Assembly: GCA_036401335.1 (NCBI GenBank) | Contig: DASWVC010000297.1 | Span: 1 to 9,290 of the forward strand | Length of the DNA: 9,290 bases | Direction: 5' to 3' | From: DASWVC01 sp036401335 | GTDB lineage: Bacteria; Verrucomicrobiota; Verrucomicrobiia; Chthoniobacterales; JAFAMB01 | Part shown: in pieces, positions 1 to 6,785 of the stretch | Numbering within the stretch: position 1 is the stretch's first letter | Layout of the letters: each line of letters opens with the position of its first letter | Program-made: the position numbers and the translations under genes | Notes under the pieces: model-generated | Told to the model about the DNA's origin: nothing | The model's database searches: none | What the model saw: the letters and a program-made list of their open reading frames with translations, nothing else

Positions 1-166
1 ACTCTTCGTCATGGAAAAGGCGTTCAGCAAGTTTTGGGTCTTCCAGCATCGGTTCGAGCAGGTCTTCCTTGCCGCGAACCAGGTTCATCACATGGTCATG
101 ATCACGCCGGGTGGTCGCCACTGTCTCTACCAGGAACCGAAGGTCGGACTCGTTCAGGTGCAACAT
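1..166 (-). CDS. Hypothetical protein, N-terminal fragment (runs off left edge)
   Basis: Reading the minus strand from an ATG at 166-164 gives an open frame of 55 complete codons that continues past the left end of the window. The peptide starts MLHLNESDLRFLVETVATT and continues into a very charged, probably helical stretch (RRDHDHVMNLVRGKEDLLEP, then a run ending in FHDEE). I see no signal peptide, membrane segment or catalytic motif. It reads as a real protein because it is rich in Leu, Glu and Asp with no low-complexity bias, and it stays open to the edge. The upstream bases AAGAAG are only a poor Shine-Dalgarno match, and the frame is open a little further upstream, so the start is uncertain. 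It lies about 100 bp downstream of the vapC gene on the same strand and may be co-transcribed with it. I cannot name a function. Confidence 0.6.
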   Translation of the reverse strand, partial: MLHLNESDLRFLVETVATTRRDHDHVMNLVRGKEDLLEPMLEDPKLAERLFHDEE

Positions 167-267
167 CGTCTTCTTACAGCATGGAACATGCTGCGATCGG
201 GTCTCTCGTAAAGGGAGTTTTGCGGCCCGGGAGGTTCGCGTTTCGTGTTTGGTTCCCACTCGTCTGG

Positions 268-693
268 CTACCCGCCCGAGCCGGCTCCCTCCGAACATGG
301 GACGAGATTGACTGGGACGTGCCGCTGGTACCGGACAAAATCTTTGTCCGTGGTCAGGATGGCCTGTCTGTTCCGGTCAGCAGCGGCGCAGATCAGAAAA
401 TCCGTTGGGTTGCCCTGAATTCCCTTTGCCATACAGGCATTGAAAAACTCTGCCGCCAGCTCGTGATCTTCGGTTTTTACCACGAGGTCCGGGAAAGCCC
501 GCAAGTGAACTCGAACCTTGGCGTACTGATCGGCGATGCGAATCCCGGAAAGCAGTTCCTGCCGGATGACGCCTAGCATCACCACCCGGCCGTCCCGAAC
601 GAGTTCAGCCAACAAGGTGCGGTGCACCGATTTTACGGGTGCTTGGCGTCGCAGCGCGAGTGCCCAGACGGAGGTATCAACAATGACCTTCAC
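268..693 (-). CDS. vapC: VapC-type PIN-domain ribonuclease toxin
   Basis: This 141-residue protein is a PIN-domain nuclease, the toxin half of a type II toxin-antitoxin pair. PIN toxins cut RNA, often tRNA or rRNA, using a Mg/Mn-dependent acidic cluster. The expected acids are present: D6 in VIVDTSVW, E46 in RQELLSG, D98 in NPTDFLICAAA and D116 in TTDKDF. The length fits VapC toxins (about 120-145 residues). The start is a GTG at 693-691 that overlaps the antitoxin stop as GTGA, which points to translational coupling. A GGAAG about 8 nt upstream can serve as ribosome binding site. The C-terminus ends in an unusual Ser/Gly-rich tail (SEGAGSGG) beyond the PIN fold. The cognate antitoxin is directly upstream. 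Family assignment is firm; the RNA target cannot be read from sequence. Confidence 0.93.
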   Translation of the reverse strand: MKVIVDTSVWALALRRQAPVKSVHRTLLAELVRDGRVVMLGVIRQELLSGIRIADQYAKVRVHLRAFPDLVVKTEDHELAAEFFNACMAKGIQGNPTDFLICAAADRNRQAILTTDKDFVRYQRHVPVNLVPCSEGAGSGG

Positions 694-893
694 CGGCTTT
701 TCTTCCGGAGTACTTTGTAATCGTAGGCCGGATCGTAATCTATCTCGCCGAAAAGCTCCAAGACATCGGCCTGCTTGCGGTGTTCCACGTACTCGCGAAG
801 AGCGGCTTCGATGGCGGCACGTTTTGAGGGGTGGTGCCCGAGTCGCATTGCCTCAGCCATGAGATCCTCATCCAATTGGACATTGGTAGCCAT
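690..893 (-). CDS. vapB: VapB-type antitoxin (ribbon-helix-helix-like)
   Basis: This 67-residue protein sits immediately upstream of the PIN toxin and overlaps it by 4 bases. Residues 3-40 have the pattern of a short ribbon-helix-helix DNA-binding region: a beta strand (NVQLDED), a helix with LMAEAMRLG, a turn with HHPSKRAAI, and a second helix (EAALREYVEHRKQ). This matches the DUF2191/VapB class. The C-terminal third (LFGEIDYDPAYDYKVLRKKSR) is acidic and aromatic, then basic, as expected for a toxin-neutralising tail that docks on the PIN active site. I chose the ATG at 893-891 because the family motif begins at once (MATNVQLDED) and an AAAGGTG ribosome site lies 5 nt upstream. The frame is open to 1061, but that longer version adds residues unlike the family and would overlap the divergent gene. 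The complex most likely represses its own promoter in the 894-1032 gap. Confidence 0.9.
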   Translation of the reverse strand: MATNVQLDEDLMAEAMRLGHHPSKRAAIEAALREYVEHRKQADVLELFGEIDYDPAYDYKVLRKKSR

Positions 894-1032
894 GCTCGCA
901 CCTTTGCACAAAGAAACGCACAGGGCCAGCCTCAAGCAACAAAACGTCATGCCACACCCGGATGGGCTCGGGCACCGTCGCCGGGTAAAGTGAATATTGA
1001 CTCGATAGGATAATTGCTTTACTTCTTTCGGC
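894..1032. promoter_or_regulatory. Divergent control region between two toxin-antitoxin operons
   Basis: These 139 bases separate the start of the minus-strand vapB from the GTG start of the plus-strand AbrB-type antitoxin, so both operons must be driven from here unless a promoter lies inside a gene. The section near 987-1020 is clearly richer in A and T than its surroundings. It contains GATAAT at 1009-1014, a usable -10 element for the plus-strand operon, but the matching -35 (TAAAGT about 17 bp upstream) is weak. I could not pick a convincing promoter for the minus-strand operon or a clean inverted-repeat operator. Toxin-antitoxin complexes of both families normally bind their own promoters, so mutual or shared regulation here is an inference. 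Confidence 0.5.
899..905 (-). promoter_or_regulatory. Ribosome binding site that fixes the vapB start
   Basis: On the minus strand AAAGGTG lies 5 nt upstream of the ATG at 893-891. It supports the short 67-residue antitoxin over the extended frame that reaches back to 1061. Confidence 0.6.
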
Positions 1033-1245
1033 GTGGCTGATTTGGTGACGTTATCCTCCAAGTATCAGGTGGTGATCCCACGGGCCGTCCGCGTTCGTCT
1101 TGGGCTTAAGCCAGGGATGAAACTGCAAGTGATCGAGTTTGAAGGCCGGGTCGAATTTCTCCCCGTGCGTCACCCGTCGATCTTGCGCGGTTTTCTTCAC
1201 GGGATGAACCCAGAGATCAAGCGGGAGGGTGAAGATCGCCTGTGA
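1033..1245 (+). CDS. vapB: AbrB/SpoVT-family antitoxin (VapB-like)
   Basis: This 70-residue protein carries the AbrB/MazE/SpoVT swapped-hairpin DNA-binding motif: LSSKYQVVIPRAVRVRLGL followed by KPGMKLQVIEFEGRVEFLPV. The family hallmarks are the SSKYQ-V-IP start, the R-x-x-LGL-KPG turn and the closing beta strands. The last 25 residues (from about HPSILRGFLHG to EGEDRL) form the variable tail that usually wraps the toxin. The start is a GTG at 1033, which leaves eight residues before SSKYQ, the usual spacing. I see no clear Shine-Dalgarno before it, so GTG 1045 is a possible alternative. The stop overlaps the toxin GTG start as GTGA. Its role is to neutralise the PIN toxin that follows and to repress the operon. 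This antitoxin fold differs from that of the divergent pair next to it. Confidence 0.9.
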   Translation: MADLVTLSSKYQVVIPRAVRVRLGLKPGMKLQVIEFEGRVEFLPVRHPSILRGFLHGMNPEIKREGEDRL

Positions 1246-1607
1246 ACCTCGTGGACTCGTCGGCCTGGCTTGAGTACCTGAGCGGCTCCAGCCGCGCCGA
1301 GCTTTTCGCCGACCCGATCGAGCAGACGGCGGCGTTGATTGTGCCTGTGATTGTTGTTTACGAACTCTTTAAAAAAATCTACCGGGAACGGGGCAAAGCC
1401 GAGGCGCTTGAGGTTTATGCATTGCTTGCTCAAGGTAACGTGGTGGACGTTGACGCGGGCCTGGCGTTAATGGCCGCGCAGAACGGATTGCCGCTTGCCG
1501 ACAGCTTGATTTACGCCACCGCCCAACGTCATCGGGCAACGCTTTGGACTCAGGACGAGCACTTTGCCGGGCTTCCCGGGGTAAAATACCACGCAAAAGC
1601 GAGTTGA
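1242..1607 (+). CDS. vapC: VapC-type PIN-domain ribonuclease toxin
   Basis: This 121-residue PIN-domain protein is the toxin partner of the AbrB-type antitoxin just upstream. The four acids expected for metal binding are visible: D5 in NLVDSSAWLEYL, E41 in VYELFKKIYRERG, D87 in LPLADSLIYATA and D105 in LWTQDEHFAGLPGV. The length and the strong WTQDEHF motif near the C-terminus match the VapC family well. The start is a GTG at 1242 that shares bases with the antitoxin TGA, so translation is probably coupled. A GGGAGGG (1223-1229) lies 12 nt upstream, slightly far but usable. Its sequence differs strongly from the other VapC in the window (for example LVDSSAWLEYL against IVDTSVWALAL), so the two are separate acquisitions rather than a local duplication. 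It converges on the large helicase gene, separated by the palindromic repeats. Confidence 0.94.
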   Translation: MNLVDSSAWLEYLSGSSRAELFADPIEQTAALIVPVIVVYELFKKIYRERGKAEALEVYALLAQGNVVDVDAGLALMAAQNGLPLADSLIYATAQRHRATLWTQDEHFAGLPGVKYHAKAS

Positions 1608-1615
1608 CGCCGGGC

Positions 1616-1667
1616 GGGCGCTTGAGGACACGCGACCTCCGGTAGGGGAGCTTGTCCTCAAGCGCCC
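1616..1667. repeat. Long palindrome, first of two REP-like elements
   Basis: A perfect 15-bp inverted repeat (GGGCGCTTGAGGACA at 1616-1630 and its complement at 1653-1667) encloses a 22-base loop. The loop holds TCCGGTAGGG (1638-1647), the same core as in the neighbouring palindrome, and can form a small inner stem (CTCC with GGAG). It lies just after the vapC stop and could act as a transcription end for the toxin operon, but no T-run follows. The structure resembles repeated extragenic palindromes common in GC-rich environmental bacteria. Confidence 0.75.
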
Positions 1668-1669
1668 CC

Positions 1670-1734
1670 GGGGATGGCGCCGTCCGGTAGGGCGGCGAAG
1701 GGACTCGCCGCCCTACCGGACAGCGCCGATCCCC
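1670..1734. repeat. Long palindrome, second of two REP-like elements
   Basis: A perfect 16-bp inverted repeat (TCCGGTAGGGCGGCGA at 1683-1698, complement at 1705-1720) has a 6-base loop. It is extended outward by GGCGC/GCGCC (1676-1680 with 1723-1727) and GGGGAT/ATCCCC (1670-1675 with 1729-1734), with a two-base internal mismatch and a one-base bulge. It fills the gap between convergent vapC and helicase genes, so a bidirectional terminator or transcription buffer is possible. There is no flanking T-tract. It looks like a mobile REP/RAYT-type palindrome, but no RAYT gene is present here. Confidence 0.78.
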
Positions 1735-1742
1735 ACATGGAG

Positions 1743-4700
1743 TTATTTTGGAACGGACGGTTGAGCAATGCTAGGGACGCCGGCAACGGTCGGGGTGCGG
1801 TCTTTCAGCACAGTTTCAATGGCTTCGCAAATCCGGGTGACCTCTCCGTCCGGATTCCGGAACCAGTCAGTCGACCAGACCCGGTGCACGCGCCATCCCA
1901 TGCCTTCCAGCACGCCTTGACGAAGCCGGTCACGGTCGCGGGCCGATTTGGAGGAATGGTAGGATGCGCCGTCGCATTCTATGGCTAAAACGAATGAGCC
2001 GGGTTTATCCGGGTCGCGGACTGCCAGATCGATGAAATACCCTGCGGTTCCTACCTGCGGCTGGCACGCGAAGCCGCAGGCCTCGACGGCGGCACGCACC
2101 TGGTCTTCAAAAATGCTGTCGGAAGGGCGGGCAGGCAAGCTGATGACCGGGAGCTTGCCCGTACGCGCGAATTCGAGGTAGCGCTTCAGGCTCTGCGCCC
2201 CGGCGCTGCTCTCCGGGGTCAAGGCAAGGTCGGCATCCGTAAACGAGGCGTAAACCTGCACCCGTTTACGTGCCCGGGAGAACAAGACGTTGAGCCGCCG
2301 TCCACCGTTCCGGCCGTTGATTGGGCCAAAGTTCTTGCGCAACACCCCTTGGGCGTCGCGTCCGTAAGTGATCGAAATGAAGATGACGTCCCGCTCGTCG
2401 CCTTGAACGTTTTCCAGGTTTTTGACGAAAACGCGCTCACCTTTCTCGAGGTCCCAACGCTCAGCGTTGGCCTGCGCCATCGGATCCTCGCGAAGCCGTT
2501 TTTCCAGCAGCTCCTCAATGAGGTTGGCCTGAACCGAATTCATGGCTGCCACGCCTAAACTCTCTTCCGGGCGCTGCCGGAGCTGGTTGAGCACGGCCGC
2601 AACCACGGTTTCCGCTTCAACCTCGTTTTTGCTGCCGCCATACACCCCGCGAACTTCGATGAACTTGACCCCGTACGCTGCGGATTTTTCGTGAATCGAC
2701 GGGAAGAGGATCAGCTCGTTCCCGTAAAATTCTGCGTTGGAAAAGGCGATCAGCGACGGGTGCTTTGACCGGTAATGCCAGCGCAGCATCCGGGACGGCT
2801 GGTACAAACTGGACGCGGCGTCCAGGATGCTTTCCGATTCTTCAATGGCAACAACGTCTTCTTCGGGCTCAACGCTGTCGAGGCTGACGTCAAAAAAAGA
2901 GGTGGGCGGCAGCTGTTTGTTATCGCCGACAATGACGCACTGCGCGCAGCGCGCCATGGCGCCCAGGGCATCTTCCGGCCGCATCTGCGATGCTTCGTCG
3001 AGGACCAGGAGGTCAAAATGAAATTTGCCGCGTTCCAGGTACTGCGCCACGGCCAAAGGGCCCATCATGACGCAGGGCTTCAGGGCGAGCACGGCACCGG
3101 CTGCACGCGAGAGAATGTCCCGGAGCGAGCCGCGCGGGACCTGCCGGCCGACCTGGTGCCGAAGCAGGGCCAGCTCCGTTTTGTCGCTGGTTTTTGGCGA
3201 ATTAACGCCGGGAGGGATCGGTCTGCTGCCGAGTCGCGCCGCGATTGCCTGCCGTGTCACTGCCTGAAATTCGAAGTCGCGGGCCCGGAACTGCGTTTGC
3301 GCCGTGTCCCATTTGCCAAGCTCGCCCTGCAAAAGCGGCTCCTGCCGGGTCAGGTGCCGTGCCAACGGTTCCCAGGTCAGGTACTGCAGGATCGTGAGGC
3401 CGAGTTCGACCGGTACCCGGCGGTTGAGAACCGCGTGCGTGACCGGTCCCAGCCCGCTGGCGCCAAGGTTCTTGCAAAGGCTGTTGAACTGAAGCCAGTG
3501 GTCCAGTTTCTCCGGGCTTGCCAGCGCGCGGCCAATTCGGTTGTTGAGGCCGTCGCCTGCTTCTTCATAGCTCGGCCAGGCACCCGGTTCCAGCTTGGCC
3601 AGGACCGTAAAACGGGCCAATGCGTCATTGTACGCTTCCTCCGCGTGCGCCAACGCCTCCAAGCCTGAGAGTAGCCGGTTTATGGCCGGTTTTGGTTCCG
3701 CGGCCTCGACCCAGCTTAACAATGCACGATCCGGAGCGGCCGCGGTAACTTGGCGCCATAGATCTGCCTGGCGCGCAAGGTCCGGCACGTCGGTGTCAAT
3801 CCCGCGGTACAAGGAACCGAGGGCGCCGCAGCGTGCCGACGAAAGCTCGAGGGCGGCGTTAAGTTGGCGAAGGTCGGTCACCCCCGCGACCACTTCGGAG
3901 AGCGGCAATGTTTCATCCGGGAACAGTCCGCGAACGGCCTCCAGCTTGCCCTTGATCCGCTTGGCCGCAGCCACGGCAGCATTGAATCCCGAAAGGAGGG
4001 AATCGTGTTCGGCACAAACAACGAACTGGGCACCCGCCTCTGCCAGGGCATGGCAAAACCTCTCGAAAACCTCTCCCTTGGAGCCGCCAACACGCTGTTT
4101 CAGAGACTCCAGCCGGGAGGCCTCCAGGGCGAACACTGCCTCCCGGGCTTTGCATTCTTTTGGAGACCCCCACACCGGCAGGTGTTCGTCCACCGAGCGC
4201 ACCCAGTCCCGCGCACCGGTCAACCTTGTCCAGTCCGTGGAGATGCCCGTGAATGCCTGGCCGAAGGCAGCCCGGTATGCCGGCGCACGCTCGAACTGTT
4301 CGACGGCGATTTTCCATTCAGCAACGCGGCGGAGCGCTTCAGCAGCCGCTTTGTAGCCCAGCTTCTCACCCTTCCACCAAGCAAGGGCGCGCCGCCGGGC
4401 GTCCCGGCACGCTCTGTTCAGGAAGGGCAGCCACCGGTGTTCCGTCAGGCAGGCGGCGTCTTGCAGCAGCACCTCGGAGGACGCCGCCTGGGAGAGGTGA
4501 AACTCCTTGGCCAGAAGCTGGCCCTGGGCATTGATTTGTTCCGCTTCGAGCGTTCCTTTGGCCAACGCCGACGAAAATTCCGGGCTCAACAGCGTGCTTG
4601 GAAGCAGTCCGGGAACCTGCACCGCATCGCCCAGCAATCTTACCAGGGCAGAAGCGCATTGCCGGTCAGCCGTGGTGAGGGACAAAGCAAAGGTCTGTTC

Positions 4701-6785
4701 CCATTTCCTTAACACCTCCGCGACCGCGGGCAGGGCGGTTTCCAAAGTCACCAGTTCGTCCACGCACCGTCGCAGGTCTTCAAGCGTCCGGTCGGATGGC
4801 ACCAGGTCACCAAGGTCCAGCAACCCGGAAAACGCGGCTGGATCGAACCGGCCGGACAATCGCCACCGGGTGGTGAGAACACCCTTAAGGCGGACCACCT
4901 CCTGCAGGCTGGCCAAGGCAGCTGATGCTTGTTCAGGCACCGCCAGGCAACGCAGGGACTCAACGCTCCAGCCGTTGCGGTTGGCCTCGAGCAGCCCATG
5001 CAAGTGCCGGCACCGTTCAAGGTTGCCTGCCGTCAGCTCGAAAGAGCAGCCGTGCCCGGCCTGGAGGTTTTCCGCCTGTTGACGCAGCCGGTGGAGCGCG
5101 TCGCGGGTTGATTCCAGGGAGCCTATGATCTCCTCCGGCACTGCCTGGGCGGCTGCCGCCCTCACGCCATGCCAGGGGTGTTGATCGAGGGTATCACCCC
5201 TGGGGCAGAGTTCTGCGACCAGGTTTTGGAAACGTTCCAGGCGATCGGTCAGGCCGTCGAGGGCGGCGGGATCTACCGCGTCGCGTTCGAGGTCAAACAA
5301 GGTGGTTAAAGGCTGACGGCCTTCAGGCCGGACCGATTCCAGCTGCCGTCGGCTCTTCGTGGCTCGGGCCAGAACGTTCTGCAGGGCCAATCCTGAACAC
5401 GGTTCCCGTTCTTGCAATTTAGACACCAGCGCATTGAGCTCATCCCAGTGAACGCGCAGGCGGGTTCTCGCTTTCTCAACGTCTTGCGGCTCGGGGTACT
5501 TGCCATCGAGCCGACGGCGGAGGTCTGCGTAAAAGCGTGGTTTGTTCGCGTTGTCGCTGTGCAGTTCGAGGCAGAAATCACCCAGGCCGGCCTTGGCCAG
5601 ACGGTCCTTGACCACCTGCAGGGCGGCTGCTTTCTCGGCCATGAACAGAACGGTCTTGCCTTCACCAAGGGCCGCGCCGATGAGATTGGTGATCGTCTGC
5701 GATTTGCCGGTGCCGGGTGGACCCTGGATCACCAGATCGCGCCCTTTCATGGCGTCGAGGACCGCGTTGTGCTGGCTGCTGTCCGCATTCTCAATCAGCG
5801 GCAGTTCCCGTTCCGCAACCTTGAGGAGGTCGATGGAAACGTCGTCGGCATGCCCGCCCTCGCTGCTCTTCTCGCCCTCGAAGAATTCGCTGACCCGCGG
5901 GTGTTTCACGAGCATGGAGGGGTCCGGCCAATTTGCCGGGTCGAGGTCCTTGTGCATGACCATCTTGCGGAACTCGAGCAAGGCAAGCGTAGCCGCCCGC
6001 TGGACCCGCCACCGGGGCCGCGAGCCGACCGCTTGAGCGCACGCCTGCGCGTAAAGCTCCGGGGATTGGGCCTGGTCGAAGCCGGGAAAGGCCAAACCGA
6101 AATCAACCTGGAGCTTTTCCATCAACGAAAGATTCGGCATGAGTTCCTCCTCGGTGAACCCAAGGTGAAACTCGTAGGCACTCGTCCCCGCGTTTTGCGC
6201 ACGGCGGAGCGCGACCGGAATCAGGAAAAGGGGCGCAAAATTCGGCTGGTTGGAGGTTTCGCTTTCGAACCATTCCAGGAACCCCAGGGCAAGGTGCAGG
6301 ACGTTGGACCCGGTCTCCTCCATGGCAAGGCGGGCAGCGTTCTTGATGGATTGTGCCTTCGCTTCCAGATCTTCAGCGAAATGCAGGGTGTTGACGAGGT
6401 GAGCCGCGCTGGTCTTGTCGTCAAGGGTGGCAGGCAGTTCGAACCCATTTGATACTCCGTGCAGAACCTCGGCCACAAACCTGACCTGGGCGGCTTTGTC
6501 GCCTTTTCCCAGGCCCGCATAAATGGTTTCCTGTTCGGCGCTCAACGCGGCCGGCGCCGGCCGTGGCACCGGCACGAGCCGGAGTTCCTTTTTCCGGTTT
6601 ACCAGGCGTTCGTAAATCCAGTCCGGGGGGAGGTTGACCAGACGCAGGGACCTGGCGGTCGGTTTAAAGTTGAGGAGTCGATTGTTCCGGCTCAGGTCGA
6701 GCAGCCTTGCCCTGAGGCCCTTAAGACCTTTGGCGGTGTCGCCCCCGAAAAGGGTGGGATCGCCCGTCGGTTCCGGCGACGTCAC
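1743..6785 (-). CDS. DUF4011-type SF1 helicase fused to a Vsr-like PD-(D/E)XK nuclease
   Basis: From the chosen GTG the product is 1680 residues and appears to be cytoplasmic. Residues about 20-60 carry the DUF4011-type start (LRARLLDLSRNNRLLNFKPT). The SF1 Upf1-like core follows: Walker A GPPGTGKS at 355-362, motif Ia (VLFMAEKAAALQVVKDRL) at 379-396, motif II LDEASQ with D1263/E1264, motif III GDNKQLPP at 1287-1294, motif IV WHYRSKHPSL at 1336, motif V QGDERD at 1461, and motif VI NVLFSRAR at 1499. The C-terminal 120 residues form a REase_MTES_1575/Vsr-like nuclease: D1586 in FIDLAV, E1603 and D1605 in AIECDG, then ARDRDRLR and WSTDWF. Every expected motor and nuclease residue is present, so the protein should unwind and cut DNA. 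About 900 residues lie between Walker A and motif II, largely helical. The frame is also open upstream to a TTG at 7178, but that stretch is Pro/Arg-rich and unlike the family. ATG 6848 is another candidate start. A defence role is inferred from the family and the neighbours. Confidence 0.9.
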   Translation of the reverse strand: MTSPEPTGDPTLFGGDTAKGLKGLRARLLDLSRNNRLLNFKPTARSLRLVNLPPDWIYERLVNRKKELRLVPVPRPAPAALSAEQETIYAGLGKGDKAAQVRFVAEVLHGVSNGFELPATLDDKTSAAHLVNTLHFAEDLEAKAQSIKNAARLAMEETGSNVLHLALGFLEWFESETSNQPNFAPLFLIPVALRRAQNAGTSAYEFHLGFTEEELMPNLSLMEKLQVDFGLAFPGFDQAQSPELYAQACAQAVGSRPRWRVQRAATLALLEFRKMVMHKDLDPANWPDPSMLVKHPRVSEFFEGEKSSEGGHADDVSIDLLKVAERELPLIENADSSQHNAVLDAMKGRDLVIQGPPGTGKSQTITNLIGAALGEGKTVLFMAEKAAALQVVKDRLAKAGLGDFCLELHSDNANKPRFYADLRRRLDGKYPEPQDVEKARTRLRVHWDELNALVSKLQEREPCSGLALQNVLARATKSRRQLESVRPEGRQPLTTLFDLERDAVDPAALDGLTDRLERFQNLVAELCPRGDTLDQHPWHGVRAAAAQAVPEEIIGSLESTRDALHRLRQQAENLQAGHGCSFELTAGNLERCRHLHGLLEANRNGWSVESLRCLAVPEQASAALASLQEVVRLKGVLTTRWRLSGRFDPAAFSGLLDLGDLVPSDRTLEDLRRCVDELVTLETALPAVAEVLRKWEQTFALSLTTADRQCASALVRLLGDAVQVPGLLPSTLLSPEFSSALAKGTLEAEQINAQGQLLAKEFHLSQAASSEVLLQDAACLTEHRWLPFLNRACRDARRRALAWWKGEKLGYKAAAEALRRVAEWKIAVEQFERAPAYRAAFGQAFTGISTDWTRLTGARDWVRSVDEHLPVWGSPKECKAREAVFALEASRLESLKQRVGGSKGEVFERFCHALAEAGAQFVVCAEHDSLLSGFNAAVAAAKRIKGKLEAVRGLFPDETLPLSEVVAGVTDLRQLNAALELSSARCGALGSLYRGIDTDVPDLARQADLWRQVTAAAPDRALLSWVEAAEPKPAINRLLSGLEALAHAEEAYNDALARFTVLAKLEPGAWPSYEEAGDGLNNRIGRALASPEKLDHWLQFNSLCKNLGASGLGPVTHAVLNRRVPVELGLTILQYLTWEPLARHLTRQEPLLQGELGKWDTAQTQFRARDFEFQAVTRQAIAARLGSRPIPPGVNSPKTSDKTELALLRHQVGRQVPRGSLRDILSRAAGAVLALKPCVMMGPLAVAQYLERGKFHFDLLVLDEASQMRPEDALGAMARCAQCVIVGDNKQLPPTSFFDVSLDSVEPEEDVVAIEESESILDAASSLYQPSRMLRWHYRSKHPSLIAFSNAEFYGNELILFPSIHEKSAAYGVKFIEVRGVYGGSKNEVEAETVVAAVLNQLRQRPEESLGVAAMNSVQANLIEELLEKRLREDPMAQANAERWDLEKGERVFVKNLENVQGDERDVIFISITYGRDAQGVLRKNFGPINGRNGGRRLNVLFSRARKRVQVYASFTDADLALTPESSAGAQSLKRYLEFARTGKLPVISLPARPSDSIFEDQVRAAVEACGFACQPQVGTAGYFIDLAVRDPDKPGSFVLAIECDGASYHSSKSARDRDRLRQGVLEGMGWRVHRVWSTDWFRNPDGEVTRICEAIETVLKDRTPTVAGVPSIAQPSVPK

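Noticed and set aside
34..576. Plus-strand open frame of 180 codons across the left-edge gene and vapC
   Set aside because: It overlaps the well-supported minus-strand PIN toxin and the left-edge gene, and its translation has no family features.
690..1061. Longer version of the first antitoxin starting at 1061
   Set aside because: The extra 56 residues are unlike VapB proteins, would overlap the divergent antitoxin gene, and a good ribosome site stands before the internal ATG at 893.
1616..1734. CRISPR-like or invertible-element reading of the palindromes
   Set aside because: There are only two unlike palindromes with no spacer periodicity and no recombinase or Cas gene nearby; a REP-like element or terminator fits better.
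5412..6452. Long plus-strand open frame (346 codons) antisense to the helicase
   Set aside because: It lies entirely inside the helicase coding strand, its translation has no recognisable motif, and long antisense frames are expected opposite GC-rich genes. The same applies to plus-strand frames at 2775-3668, 3595-4356 and 3864-4712.
1743..6785. Assignment of the helicase to DISARM, BREX or a restriction-modification system
   Set aside because: No methylase, PglZ, DrmB, PLD or HsdS-like gene is present in the window and the domain order differs, so only a general defence hypothesis is justified.
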